The notes: generated from the sequence alone by a model not told the origin. Numbered from the stretch's first letter, positions 23,346 through 31,966 are shown. The stretch is DNA of 42,073 nucleotides from Myxococcales bacterium (GCA_003170275.1 PNAM01000051.1:473-42545), one strand, 5' to 3'. Made by a program: numbers and translations.

Positions 23346-24338
23346 ATGGCCGACAACCGCGCCGCCGGCGGGCTGCCTCGAGCCAAGCCCCGGACGGCAA
23401 AGGACTATTACACCTCCCAGATCCGTCTGGCGGTGGTCCTGATCCTATGTTTCGTGGTCCTGCCGAGCGCCCTGTTGCTGACCGTCGGCGTGATGGTGCT
23501 GGTGCTGGGCCACCAGTCGAAGGACGTGGTGCTGGGCGTCATGACCCTGACCTTGTCGGGGACGTTGGTCGCCGGCATCGTGTTCACGTTCTGGTACGTG
23601 CGGCGCGCCACCTCGCTCGCCCACCTGCAGACCGAGTTCGTGCAGAAGGTGAGCCACGACCTGCGCACGCCGCTCACCAGCATCAGCATGTTCGTCGAGA
23701 CGCTGCAGAGCGGGCGGCTCACCGATCGCGACAAGATCCAGGAGTGCCTGGACGTGCTGTCGGTCGAGACCCAGCGCCTGTCGGCGATGGTCGAGCGGCT
23801 GCTCAAGTGGGCGAGCATGGAGGCAGGCAAGCGCCGCTACAACCCGATGCACGCGCGGCCCGAGCAGCTGATCGAGGGTGCGCTCCAGGCGCTCGAGCCG
23901 CAGGTGCAGCTGTTGCGGCTCGAGGGGCAGATCGACGTGGAGCGCGAGGTGGCCGATCATCTGCCGTTCGTCGACGTCGACGTGGACGCGATGACCGAGG
24001 CGCTGCTCAACCTCCTGCAGAACGCGCTGCACTACAGCGGCCGCGACAAGCACCTCCGCGTGCGCTGCCTGCGGCGCGAGAAGGAGGTCGAGATCGCGGT
24101 CTCCGACAACGGGCCGGGGATCCCCAAGTCGCAGCAGCGGTTCATCTTCGAGAAGTTCTATCGCTACCTCGATCCGGCCAACGCGAACGTCCAGGGATCG
24201 GGCCTGGGCCTGGCCATGGTGCAGCACATCGTGCGCGCGCACGACGGGCGCATCACCGTCGAGAGTGACGAAGGAAAAGGCGCTACCTTCCACATCTACT
24301 TGCCGGCGGTCGAACAAAAGAGGATAGAGAAGAGCTGA
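23346..24338 (+). CDS. Sensor histidine kinase
   Basis: 330 residues from ATG 23346 (a TTG at 23331 is possible). Two membrane helices (about 28-50 and 58-82) are joined by a very short external loop, so there is no periplasmic sensor domain. The HisKA phospho-acceptor is His104 in VSHDLRTPLTS. The ATPase domain has N box LLNLLQNALHYSG, G1 SDNGPGIP, F box IFEKFYR and G2 GSGLGLAMV. It should autophosphorylate and pass phosphate to the response regulator whose ATG overlaps its stop codon. The lack of a sensor loop suggests detection within the membrane or of a partner protein. Confidence 0.95.
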   Translation: MADNRAAGGLPRAKPRTAKDYYTSQIRLAVVLILCFVVLPSALLLTVGVMVLVLGHQSKDVVLGVMTLTLSGTLVAGIVFTFWYVRRATSLAHLQTEFVQKVSHDLRTPLTSISMFVETLQSGRLTDRDKIQECLDVLSVETQRLSAMVERLLKWASMEAGKRRYNPMHARPEQLIEGALQALEPQVQLLRLEGQIDVEREVADHLPFVDVDVDAMTEALLNLLQNALHYSGRDKHLRVRCLRREKEVEIAVSDNGPGIPKSQQRFIFEKFYRYLDPANANVQGSGLGLAMVQHIVRAHDGRITVESDEGKGATFHIYLPAVEQKRIEKS

Positions 24339-25024
24339 TGGCCGAGACCATCCTATTGGTCGAGGACGACCCGTCGATCCTGCGCGGGCTGCAGATGAAC
24401 CTGCAGCTCGAGGGCTTCAAGCTGCTCGCGGCGCGCGACGGCGAAGAGGGGCTGCGCTTTGCGCGCCAGCACAAGCCGGATCTGATCGTGCTCGACCTGA
24501 TGTTGCCCAAGCGCTCCGGCGCCGAGGTAATTCGCGAGCTGCGCGCCGAAGATCAGGACGTACCGATCATCGTGCTGTCGGCGAAGGATCAAGAGGCCGA
24601 CAAGGTGCTGGCGCTCTCGCAGGGCGCCGACGACTACCTGGCCAAGCCGTTCGGGGTCGCCGAGCTGATCGCACGCATCCGCGCGGCGCTGCGACGCAGG
24701 CGGCGGCGCTCGGGCGATCCGAGCGGCAAGAGCGTGTTCGGCGAGGTGACGGTCGATCTGGAGGGGCGGCGCATCCTGGTGCACGGGCGCGAGGTGGAGT
24801 CGACCGCGCGCGAGTTCGATCTGCTGCGGTTTTTCCTCGAGCACCCGGGCGTGGCGTACACGCGCGAGCAGCTCATGCAGCAGGTGTGGGGGCCGGACCA
24901 CTTCGGCACCGTGCGCACCGTCGACAACTTCGTCGCCCGCCTGCGTGCCAAGCTGGAAGAAAACGCCGAGGCGCCGGCGCACATCGAAACAGTGCGCGGG
25001 GTCGGCTACCGCTTCAATCCGTGA
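24338..25024 (+). CDS. Response regulator, OmpR/PhoB family
   Basis: 228 residues, starting on the kinase stop (TGATG). The receiver domain has acidic pocket Glu9-Asp10-Asp11, phospho-acceptor Asp53 (LIVLDLMLPK), Ser81 and Lys103 (DDYLAKPFG). A basic linker (LRRRRRRSG) leads to a winged-helix DNA-binding domain (EFDLLRFFLEHPG, YTREQLMQQVWG, VDNFVARLRAKLE, VRGVGYRF). It binds DNA as a phosphorylated dimer at direct repeats. Targets are unknown; the divergent desaturase and the genes downstream are candidates by position. Confidence 0.96.
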   Translation: MAETILLVEDDPSILRGLQMNLQLEGFKLLAARDGEEGLRFARQHKPDLIVLDLMLPKRSGAEVIRELRAEDQDVPIIVLSAKDQEADKVLALSQGADDYLAKPFGVAELIARIRAALRRRRRRSGDPSGKSVFGEVTVDLEGRRILVHGREVESTAREFDLLRFFLEHPGVAYTREQLMQQVWGPDHFGTVRTVDNFVARLRAKLEENAEAPAHIETVRGVGYRFNP

Positions 25025-25053
25025 GGCCTATCTTCAATCTCGAGGAGGTCCAC

Positions 25054-25368
25054 ATGCTCCGAGGGATCTTGGCGATCGGCTTCGCGTTCTCGCTCGGCGG
25101 GTTGGCCGCGGCACAATCCGCACCGGAAGAAGACACTCCGGTGCTCGCGGTCCAGTGTGTCGACGGTACCTCCGACGTCGAAGGGCCCGGGGTGTGCGTC
25201 GCGCACGGCGGAGTCGGCTGGCTGAGCGCGAGCGACTCGGCGGCTGCCAGCTCGGCAAGCAAGCCGGTGACCGCCACGGTGCAGCAGCGCTGCGTCGACG
25301 GCGCCTTGTCCCAGGGGCCGCGCGCCTGCGAGCATTGGGGCGGAATGGCGAAGTTGTCGGCGCGGTAG
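25054..25368 (+). CDS. Small secreted protein with two DUF3761-like units
   Basis: 104 residues from ATG 25054, which has a strong GAGGAGG upstream. The signal peptide (cleavage after GLAAA) is followed by two related cysteine/His units: QCVDGTSDVEGPGVCVAHGG and RCVDGALSQGPRACEHWGG. The pattern C-x-DG...C-x-HGG resembles DUF3761. Each unit would hold one disulphide; the pattern also leaves His free for metal binding. Role unknown. It lies 29 bases after the response regulator and may be cotranscribed with it. Confidence 0.7.
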   Translation: MLRGILAIGFAFSLGGLAAAQSAPEEDTPVLAVQCVDGTSDVEGPGVCVAHGGVGWLSASDSAAASSASKPVTATVQQRCVDGALSQGPRACEHWGGMAKLSAR

Positions 25369-25369
25369 C

Positions 25370-25399
25370 TTGCAAAGAGGATTCCCCCGCGAGTATCCT
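25370..25399 (+). promoter_or_regulatory. Candidate promoter of the STAS/phosphatase pair
   Basis: TTGCAA (25370-25375), an 18-base spacer and TATCCT (25394-25399). ATG 25406 is 6 bases after the -10 box and lacks a Shine-Dalgarno, consistent with a leaderless start. Confidence 0.4.
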
Positions 25400-25405
25400 C
25401 CAGCG

Positions 25406-25750
25406 ATGTTTCGTTTCGACAAGCAGTCGCGTGACGGGGTGCTGGTGCTCGAGCTGCACGGGAGCCTGGACGCGATGACCGCGGCCACCTTCAAGCCGGA
25501 AGTGGTGGCGATCGCCGATTCGAAGGCGCTCAAGGTGGTGGTCGATCTCAAGCCGCTGACGCTCATCGATTCGACCGGGGTGGGGGTCCTGATCTCGCTG
25601 TTCAAGCGTACGCGCGCGCAGGGCGGGCAGGTGTACTTCGCCGGCCTGGTGGCGCAGCCGAAGGAAGTGTTTCGGCTGTTGCGCCTCGACCGCTCGCTCG
25701 ATCTGTTCCCCAACGTCGATGAGGCCGTAGCGAAGCTCACCCAAGCCTGA
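25406..25750 (+). CDS. STAS-domain anti-anti-sigma factor
   Basis: 114 residues covering one STAS domain (SpoIIAA/RsbV type). The phosphorylatable serine is Ser56 in LIDSTGVGVL, in the usual position. In this family the dephosphorylated form binds an anti-sigma kinase and frees a sigma factor or another target; a PP2C phosphatase reactivates it. The next gene, whose ATG overlaps this stop codon, encodes just such a phosphatase. No HATPase kinase of the RsbW type is present in this window, so the third partner is elsewhere or the pair controls something other than a sigma factor. Confidence 0.93.
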   Translation: MFRFDKQSRDGVLVLELHGSLDAMTAATFKPEVVAIADSKALKVVVDLKPLTLIDSTGVGVLISLFKRTRAQGGQVYFAGLVAQPKEVFRLLRLDRSLDLFPNVDEAVAKLTQA

Positions 25751-27492
25751 TGGCCTGGTTGATCTCGGTCGATTCCGACATGAGCGGGCGGCGCTTTCCG
25801 CTCGAGGCGCCGTGCCTGGTCGGCCGCGGTCCGTACAACCACGTGGTCATCGACGACACGCGCATCTCGCGGCAGCACGCCAAGATCTCGCCCGAGGCCG
25901 GCGGCCACGTGGTCTATGACCTCAACAGCGCCAACGGCACCTTCGTCAACGACGTGCAGGTCAAGCGGCAGAAGCTCGCGCCCAACGACGTGGTGCGCTT
26001 CGGGCCGTTCACGTTCAAGTTCGAAGCCGACACCATCGATCGCACCGAGAAGCACGAGGCGCGCAAGGGGAAGTTCGTCGAGGTGCTCACCTCGGTGGGC
26101 CCGCTCGAGCCGCCGGCGAGCATCGTCGACTCGATGGACGCGACCTCGGCGACCAACCCAGGGCTGCCGTACGGGCTGTCGGAGCTGGAGGACGCCGATC
26201 GCAAGCTGCGCACGCTGTACGCGTTCATGCAGTCGATCTCCAGCACGCTGGACATCGGCGAGCTGCTCGATCGCATCCTGGCCAACCTGCTCGACGTGTT
26301 TCCCGCGGCGGACGCGGTGGTGGTGTACCTGACCGACACCTCGACCGGGCTGATGGAGCCGCGCAAGCTGCAACGGCGGGTCAAGGACGCCGGGCCGCCG
26401 AAGAACATCACCTTCCCCGGGCAGTTCCACGAGGAGGTGGTGACCAAGGGGCGGGCGATCTTGTCGGCGCCGCTGCTCGGGCCGACTCCGCCGCGCAAGC
26501 AGGGCAAGTCCAAGGGCGGGCTGTCGATGCACGCGCCGATCATCTACGGCGACGTGCCGCACGGCGTGCTGCACGTGCGCGGCGCCGACGAGGCGGGGAC
26601 GCCGTTTACGCAGAACGATCTCGATCTGCTCACCGGGCTGGCGGCGCAGGCGGCGATGGCGCTGCAGAACGCGCGCATGCACGCCGAGAGCTTGCGACAG
26701 CAACGGCTGCAGCAGGATCTGCTGCTCGCGGAGCAGATCCAGAAGAGCTTTCTGCCGCGGCAGCTGCCGTCGGTGGAGGGGATCGAGTTCGTCACCGAGT
26801 ATCGGCCGGCGTATTCGGTGGGCGGCGATTTCTACGACGTGTTCTGGCTCAACTACGATCGGCTGGGCGTGTTCATCGGCGACGTCTCCGGCAAGGGCGT
26901 GTCGGCGGCGCTGTTGATGGCGCGCATTTCTTCGGACCTGCGGCTGGCGGCGATGTCGGAGATCGATCCGGCGCGCGCGCTCGGACACGTCAACCGCATC
27001 GTGCTCGAGCGCCGGCAGCCGGACATCTTCGTCACCGGGATCTACCTGACGCTGGACGTCAAGACGCACCAGATGACGCTCGCCAACGCCGGGCACCTGC
27101 CGCCGTTCATCCGGCGGCGCGATGCGGGCAAGCTCGAGCGGATCGACGGCGGCGCGGGCACCGCGATCGGCATCTTCGACGACGCCGAGTACGAGCAGGT
27201 GGCGCTGCAGCTGGAGCCGGGGGACACGATGGTGCTATGCACCGACGGGGTGCTCGAGGCGACCAACGTGGCGGGCGAGCAGTACGGGTTCGAGAGGCTG
27301 GAGGCGTCGCTCGGCGGCGGCCACTCGCGCTCGGCCGATCTCGCGGCACGCCTGCAGAAAGACTTGCGCGAGCACGTCGGTGAAGCCGCGCAATACGACG
27401 ACCTCACCCTGATCGTGTTCGGCATCGCCGCCACCACCCCCGAGCGCCAGAAACGCCGCGACGAACCCACCCAGTCCGTCAAACCGATTTAG
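25750..27492 (+). CDS. FHA-GAF-PP2C (SpoIIE/RsbU-type) phosphatase
   Basis: 580 residues with three domains. The N-terminal FHA domain (1-95) has GRGPYNHVVI, RISRQHAKIS and NSANGTFVN, the phosphothreonine-binding signature. The GAF domain (about 155-310) begins KLRTLYAFMQSISSTLDIGELLDRI. A short helical linker (LRQQRLQQDLLLAEQIQKSFLP) leads to the PP2C/SpoIIE domain (about 335-560), with metal-binding aspartates in SVGGDFYDVF, GDVSGKGVSAAL, CTDGVLEATN and DDLTLIVF. It should dephosphorylate the STAS protein encoded just before it. FHA binding of a phosphoprotein would connect it to Ser/Thr kinases, while GAF could sense a small ligand. Confidence 0.95.
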   Translation: MAWLISVDSDMSGRRFPLEAPCLVGRGPYNHVVIDDTRISRQHAKISPEAGGHVVYDLNSANGTFVNDVQVKRQKLAPNDVVRFGPFTFKFEADTIDRTEKHEARKGKFVEVLTSVGPLEPPASIVDSMDATSATNPGLPYGLSELEDADRKLRTLYAFMQSISSTLDIGELLDRILANLLDVFPAADAVVVYLTDTSTGLMEPRKLQRRVKDAGPPKNITFPGQFHEEVVTKGRAILSAPLLGPTPPRKQGKSKGGLSMHAPIIYGDVPHGVLHVRGADEAGTPFTQNDLDLLTGLAAQAAMALQNARMHAESLRQQRLQQDLLLAEQIQKSFLPRQLPSVEGIEFVTEYRPAYSVGGDFYDVFWLNYDRLGVFIGDVSGKGVSAALLMARISSDLRLAAMSEIDPARALGHVNRIVLERRQPDIFVTGIYLTLDVKTHQMTLANAGHLPPFIRRRDAGKLERIDGGAGTAIGIFDDAEYEQVALQLEPGDTMVLCTDGVLEATNVAGEQYGFERLEASLGGGHSRSADLAARLQKDLREHVGEAAQYDDLTLIVFGIAATTPERQKRRDEPTQSVKPI

Positions 27493-27493
27493 G

Positions 27494-29026
27494 CTAGTGC
27501 TTCCAGTCGGAGGCGAAGCGGGTGGCCATGAGGTGGGCCAGGCCGTAGATGCTCTCCTGCGGGTTGACGCCCAGGCTGGTAGGGAAGACCGAGCCGTCGA
27601 CCACGTGCAGGTTTTCCAGGGTGTGGTGGCGTAGATCGCTCGAGCGCACGACCGAGTGGGCGGGGTCGTCGCCCATCTTGCAGCCGCCCATCACGTGCGC
27701 CGAGAACACCGCGATGCGGTTGACCTCCATTGGCGCGTCGTCGAGCTTCTTCAGATCTTTTTCACTGGTGAAGGTGATCGCCGGATCGTGACCGGTGGCG
27801 ACCTCGAGCGCGCCCGCCGCCAGATCGATCTTCACCAGCGTGCGCAGCGCGTCGCGCATCGCTTCCCAGATGCGCGGCGGCAGCACGTAGTCGAGGAGCG
27901 CCGCGCCCGACGCGCGCAGCTCGACGGTGCCGCCCTCCTCGGACGGGTGGAAGCCGTCGATCGCCAGCGCCAGGTGCGCGCTCAGGTTCGCCAGCTGCGC
28001 CATCTGCGCGCGGTGCGCCGGCCCGAACCCGCCGGTCGCCAGCGACGCGATCATCGGGTGAAGCGGCGCCGCCTCCATGAAATAGCCGACCTTGTCGCCG
28101 CGATCGGCGAACGCGTGGCTGGCCACCGACTGCGGCGCCCCGTAGAACGGCTCGACGGGATCCTTGAAACGTCCCGCGGTGCCGACCACCGGGTGCAAGA
28201 AGGTTCGCTTGCCGACCATGCCGCCGCCGAGGCCAGAGCGCATCAAGATCGCCGGCGTGTTGATCGCGCCCGCCGCCACCACGAAGCGATCCGCCTGCAC
28301 CGAAAACGTCTTGCCGCTGGCGTGCCAGCCGTCGTCGCCGAGCGCGGTGCACTCCGCGCCGGTCACGCGCCCGCCGGTGACGATCAGCTTGTCGACGCGG
28401 CAGCGCGAGACGATGGTCGCGCCCTTGCCGACCGCGTCGGGCAGGTAGGTGACCAGCATCGACTGCTTGGCGTCGACGGGGCAGCCCATCCCGCAGTAGC
28501 CGCTCTTGAAGCAGTTGCGCGTGTTGCGGCGCGTGGTGTCGACTTGCAAGCCGAGCGCCTTGCAGCCGTCGTACAGCGTGCGGTTGTTGCGGTTGGTCTC
28601 GTCGAGGCCGATCTGCTTGATGTTGAGCCGCTCCTCGACCGCGTCCCAGTGCGGATCGAGATCCTTCTGCGAAAAGCCGCCGATCCCGTGCACCGTCTTC
28701 CAGTGCTCGAGCACGTGCGCGGGCGTGCGGAAGCTGGTGGTCCAGTTGACCACCGTCGTGCCGCCCACCGCGCGTCCCTGCAGGATGGCCACGCCGAGGT
28801 CCTTGGTCGCGCGCGTTCCCGCCTCTTGATAGAGCATCGGGAACGCGATGTCCTCGCGCATCTTGAACTCGGCCTTTGTGTGGTGCCCGCCCTCCTCGAG
28901 GATCAGCACCTTGAACCCGGCGTTGGCGAGCAGCGACGAGACCACCGCGCCGCCGGCGCCCGAGCCGATCACGCACACGTCGAACTTGTCGCCCGGGGAA
29001 AATTCGCTCGCAGTCACAAAGCTCAT
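27494..29026 (-). CDS. GMC-family FAD oxidoreductase
   Basis: 510 residues from ATG 29026. The FAD-binding GSGAGG motif (about 21-26, within FDVCVIGSGAGGAVVSSLL) is followed by an EEGGHH segment, the GMC motif region (VGGTTVVNWTTSFRTP) and a cysteine cluster (NCFKSGYCGMGCP). The C-terminal GMC block is VVDGSVFPTSLGVNPQESI, with HVMGGCKMG before it. Family members oxidise alcohols or sugars, passing electrons to O2 or a partner. It overlaps the small Tat-exported subunit gene by ATGA, as in membrane gluconate/alcohol dehydrogenases. It has no own signal peptide, so it could be carried out of the cell with the Tat subunit. Confidence 0.92.
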   Translation of the reverse strand: MSFVTASEFSPGDKFDVCVIGSGAGGAVVSSLLANAGFKVLILEEGGHHTKAEFKMREDIAFPMLYQEAGTRATKDLGVAILQGRAVGGTTVVNWTTSFRTPAHVLEHWKTVHGIGGFSQKDLDPHWDAVEERLNIKQIGLDETNRNNRTLYDGCKALGLQVDTTRRNTRNCFKSGYCGMGCPVDAKQSMLVTYLPDAVGKGATIVSRCRVDKLIVTGGRVTGAECTALGDDGWHASGKTFSVQADRFVVAAGAINTPAILMRSGLGGGMVGKRTFLHPVVGTAGRFKDPVEPFYGAPQSVASHAFADRGDKVGYFMEAAPLHPMIASLATGGFGPAHRAQMAQLANLSAHLALAIDGFHPSEEGGTVELRASGAALLDYVLPPRIWEAMRDALRTLVKIDLAAGALEVATGHDPAITFTSEKDLKKLDDAPMEVNRIAVFSAHVMGGCKMGDDPAHSVVRSSDLRHHTLENLHVVDGSVFPTSLGVNPQESIYGLAHLMATRFASDWKH

Positions 29027-29541
29027 GTGGGTTGTCCGCTGATCTGCGGCGGGCCGGGATAGCTCACCGTCGGCCAGCTCGCGGGGTTGGCGTAGTGCGC
29101 GGCGAGCGTCAGCTTGCGCAGCACGTGATAGCCGCCGCGCCGCACCACCAGCTTCGACTCCCGCCAGGAGACCAGCACCGCGTCCTGCGCCTCGGGGGAC
29201 AGGCGCGTGAACGGCTTCCAGCGCCCGTCGAACACCAGGCCGGCCAGCGCGTTCTCGAACAGGAGCAGGAGCTGGCGAAAATCGTGCTGCGCCTCCGGCA
29301 CGCCGAGCCCGAACGTCTCGTCGACGGCGTGGGCGATCTCGATCGGATCGGCGCCGGGCGCCTGCACGGTGCGCGCGGCTATAGCCGCCAGGATGCCGAA
29401 GTGCCGCTCGTCGAGGCACTTGAGCGGCCGGCGCGGCTTGCGCTCGATCAGGGAGGGCCACAGACCGAGCCCCAGGCCGCCGGCGGTCGCCAGGAGGAAG
29501 CCGCCAAGGAGCCCGCGCTTGAGAAAGCTGCGACGCTTCAT
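29023..29541 (-). CDS. Tat-exported small subunit (gluconate 2-dehydrogenase subunit 3-like)
   Basis: 172 residues from ATG 29541. A twin-arginine signal (KRRSFLKRG followed by a hydrophobic helix, LLGGFLLATAGGLGLGL) marks folded export. The mature region is all-helical (LDERHFGILAAIAARTVQAPGADP, QHDFRQLLLLFENALAG, SPEAQDAVLVSWRES), as in the small gamma-type subunits of membrane gluconate and sorbitol dehydrogenases. It has no haem or Fe-S motif. It probably pilots and stabilises the GMC flavoprotein translated from the overlapping next gene. No cytochrome c subunit is adjacent, so the electron acceptor is unknown. Confidence 0.8.
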   Translation of the reverse strand: MKRRSFLKRGLLGGFLLATAGGLGLGLWPSLIERKPRRPLKCLDERHFGILAAIAARTVQAPGADPIEIAHAVDETFGLGVPEAQHDFRQLLLLFENALAGLVFDGRWKPFTRLSPEAQDAVLVSWRESKLVVRRGGYHVLRKLTLAAHYANPASWPTVSYPGPPQISGQPT

Positions 29542-29589
29542 GTCCAATCTTGGTACCACACAATTGGTCGAACCACCATCGGCCGGCGC

Positions 29590-29985
29590 TCAGGTCATGT
29601 CGCGCAGCTTGTCGAGGAACTGCATGATCCACTGCTCGAGCGGCAGCGCGGCGGCGGCCAGCGCGGTCTCGAGCTCCTCGGTGTCGAACCAGATGCCGTG
29701 CAGCTCGCACGAGTCGACCGGCACCGCGACCACCCAGGTGAACGCCATCTGCGCGTCGCACAACGGGCAGCTCCGGTGCCGGGCGAGCCCGAGCCGGCGC
29801 CGCACCTCCATCTGCTTGCCGGCGGGCGCCAGCTCCGCCCACATCTCCTGCAGCGTGCGGTGGTCGACCAGCGAGCCGTGACATTGCTGGCAGCTCTGGT
29901 AGCGGTGCCGCCCCGACGAGGACTCGGCGAGCATTCGCTTGCACGCCGGGCACAGGCCGGTCTGGCGCGAGCTCTCGCGATACAT
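29590..29985 (-). CDS. Double zinc-ribbon (zf-TFIIB-like) protein
   Basis: 131 residues from ATG 29985. Two zinc-ribbon units of the zf-TFIIB type are visible: CPACKRML...CQQCHGSLVDHRTLQEM, and CPLCDAQMAFTW...CELHGIWFDTEELETAL. In the second unit the fourth ligand is His instead of Cys. The C-terminal helix (LEQWIMQFLDKLRD) is amphipathic. Family members are small, soluble and of uncertain role; zinc binding is expected. It lies 22 bases after the debranching-enzyme stop and 48 bases before the Tat-subunit gene, so it may be in one minus-strand transcript with both. Confidence 0.75.
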   Translation of the reverse strand: MYRESSRQTGLCPACKRMLAESSSGRHRYQSCQQCHGSLVDHRTLQEMWAELAPAGKQMEVRRRLGLARHRSCPLCDAQMAFTWVVAVPVDSCELHGIWFDTEELETALAAAALPLEQWIMQFLDKLRDMT

Positions 29986-30007
29986 CAGGTCATCTGCTTG
30001 ACCATGG

Positions 30008-31966
30008 TCAGGCGTCTTGGCCCACCTGGCCGGAGACGATGCGCAGCATCTCGGCGACCGACCACGCCTGCGCCGGGCAGCCGCGCGGGTTGTGCGGCGC
30101 GTCGCCGTCGAAGATCTCGTGGATCGATCCCAGCCCCTCGCCGTGCAGGTGCGCGCGCATGCCGTCGAGCAGGCCGGGGTGCAGCGCGCCGCGCACGCGC
30201 ATGCACGCGTCGGCGTAGATGCCGTACAGGTACGGCCACACCGTGCCCTGATGGTAGGCGCCGTCGCGCTCGTGCTGCGTGCCGGTGATGTGCGGCCGGA
30301 ACTGCTCGTCGTGCGCGCGCGTGCGCAGCCCGACGCGCGTGAGCAGCTCGCGCTCGCAGGCCTCGAGCACCTTGAGCGCGCGCGGGCGATCGACCAGCGG
30401 CTCGCACAGCCCGATCGCGTAGAGCTGGTTGGGGCGCAGCGTGGCGTCCTTGCGATTGCCGTCGACGCAGTCGTACAAGTAGCCGAGCTCCTCGGAGAAG
30501 AACTGCGAGGCGAACGAGCTGCGCGCCCAGGCCGCACGCTCGTCGAGCTCGTGCGCGAACCCCGGGTCGTCCTCGCGGGTGAGGCGCGCGGTGGCCTCGA
30601 GCCCGGCGACCCACAGCGCCTGGATCTCGACCGGCTTGCCTTGCCGCGGCGTGACCACCCAGTCGCCCACCTTGGCGTCCATCCAGGTGAGCTGCAGCCC
30701 CGGCGCGGCGGCGTGGATCAGCCCGTCGTCGTCGACGCCGATGCCGTAGCGCGTGCCGGCCAGGTAGCCCTCGATGATCTGGCGCACCGCCGGCACGATG
30801 CGCTCGCGCACCAGCGCGCGCTCCTCGGGCGTCGGCGCCGAGCGCCCGTAGCGGCACGCGGCCAGCACGTACCACAGCGGCGCGTCGACGGTGTTGTACT
30901 CCGGCGCCTCGCTCTCGTCGGGGAAGCGGTTGGGGATGAGCCCGCCCTGCACGTGCGGCGCGAACGCCAGCAAGAGCTCGCGCGCCAGCTCGCGCCAGCC
31001 GGTGGCCAGCGCCAGCCCCGGCAGCGAGATGAACGTGTCGCGCCCCCAGTCGGTGAACCACGGGTAGCCGGCGATCACCGTGCGGTGCGTGCCGCGCTTG
31101 ACCACGAAGCGATCGGCGGCCAGCGTGAGCCGCGCTTGCAGATCGTCGGCCACGCCGCTCACCAGCAGCGCGCGCCGCATCAGCTCCTGCTGGCGCAGCT
31201 CGGCCACGTCGGGGATCTCGTGCCCCTCGAGCGTGAAGATCGCCAGCGCCGGCGTGTGCGGCGTCAGATCGAACGCCAGCTCGCCCGGCGAGAACAGATC
31301 TTCTTCGCAGGGCAGGCCGCGCTCTTTTTCGACCGGATACTCGAAATTGTGGAACCACTCGGGCCGGTGCGCGAACACGCCGTTGTGGTGCAGGTGCACC
31401 GGCGGCAGATCGGGATAGGGCTGCAGCGTGACCAGCCCCTCGCCGGCGTCCACCTGCTGGCGCAGGTAGTCGTTCTTGCGGTGCAGCGAGTGGTAATCGC
31501 GCCCGGAGATGAGCGGCCGCACGAACAGGCGCCCGCGCGTGCCCTCGAGCATGCGCCACTGCACCACCGTGGTCTGCTGGCCGTGCGGCATGAACAGCGT
31601 GCGCTCGACGCGCGCGCCGCCCAGCCGGTACACCCAGGTCGGCCACGGATCGAGCCGGAACTCGATCAGGTTGGTGTAGCCGTTGGGGTGCACCACGCCC
31701 GGGTAGAAGTTCGAGTTCAGCGAGTAGCCCACGCCTTCGAAGCGCAGCTCCTCCTCGCAGCGGTTGACCAGCACCACGCGCCCGAGCGGCGGGCGGATCG
31801 CCGCGCACAACAGCGCGTGGTAGCGGCGCGTCGCCGGGCCCGCCACCGTCCCCATGGCGAAGCTGCCGAGGCCATTGGTCTCGAGCCACTCGCGCGCGGT
31901 CCCCTGGACGAGATCGGAGGCGATCTCGCCCGGCACCACCAGCGGCGCGAGCGCGTTCGGGTTCAC
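30008..31966 (-). CDS. Glycogen debranching enzyme (amylo-alpha-1,6-glucosidase type)
   Basis: 652 residues from GTG 31966, which overlaps the nucleotidase stop as GTGA. The N-terminal GDE_N-like beta domain has EWLETNGLGSFAMG...TRRYHALL and YTNLIEFRLDPWP. The C-terminal (alpha/alpha)6 catalytic domain (GH133-type) has WFTDWGRDTFISLPG, GGLIPNRFPDESEAPEYNTVDAPLWY, HQGTVWPYLYGIY and AWSVAEMLRI. The conserved Asp/Glu residues of these blocks are present. It hydrolyses alpha-1,6 branch points of glycogen or related glucans in the cytoplasm, using amylo-1,6-glucosidase chemistry. No glycogen phosphorylase or synthase gene is nearby. Length is normal for the bacterial form. Confidence 0.93.
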   Translation of the reverse strand: MNPNALAPLVVPGEIASDLVQGTAREWLETNGLGSFAMGTVAGPATRRYHALLCAAIRPPLGRVVLVNRCEEELRFEGVGYSLNSNFYPGVVHPNGYTNLIEFRLDPWPTWVYRLGGARVERTLFMPHGQQTTVVQWRMLEGTRGRLFVRPLISGRDYHSLHRKNDYLRQQVDAGEGLVTLQPYPDLPPVHLHHNGVFAHRPEWFHNFEYPVEKERGLPCEEDLFSPGELAFDLTPHTPALAIFTLEGHEIPDVAELRQQELMRRALLVSGVADDLQARLTLAADRFVVKRGTHRTVIAGYPWFTDWGRDTFISLPGLALATGWRELARELLLAFAPHVQGGLIPNRFPDESEAPEYNTVDAPLWYVLAACRYGRSAPTPEERALVRERIVPAVRQIIEGYLAGTRYGIGVDDDGLIHAAAPGLQLTWMDAKVGDWVVTPRQGKPVEIQALWVAGLEATARLTREDDPGFAHELDERAAWARSSFASQFFSEELGYLYDCVDGNRKDATLRPNQLYAIGLCEPLVDRPRALKVLEACERELLTRVGLRTRAHDEQFRPHITGTQHERDGAYHQGTVWPYLYGIYADACMRVRGALHPGLLDGMRAHLHGEGLGSIHEIFDGDAPHNPRGCPAQAWSVAEMLRIVSGQVGQDA

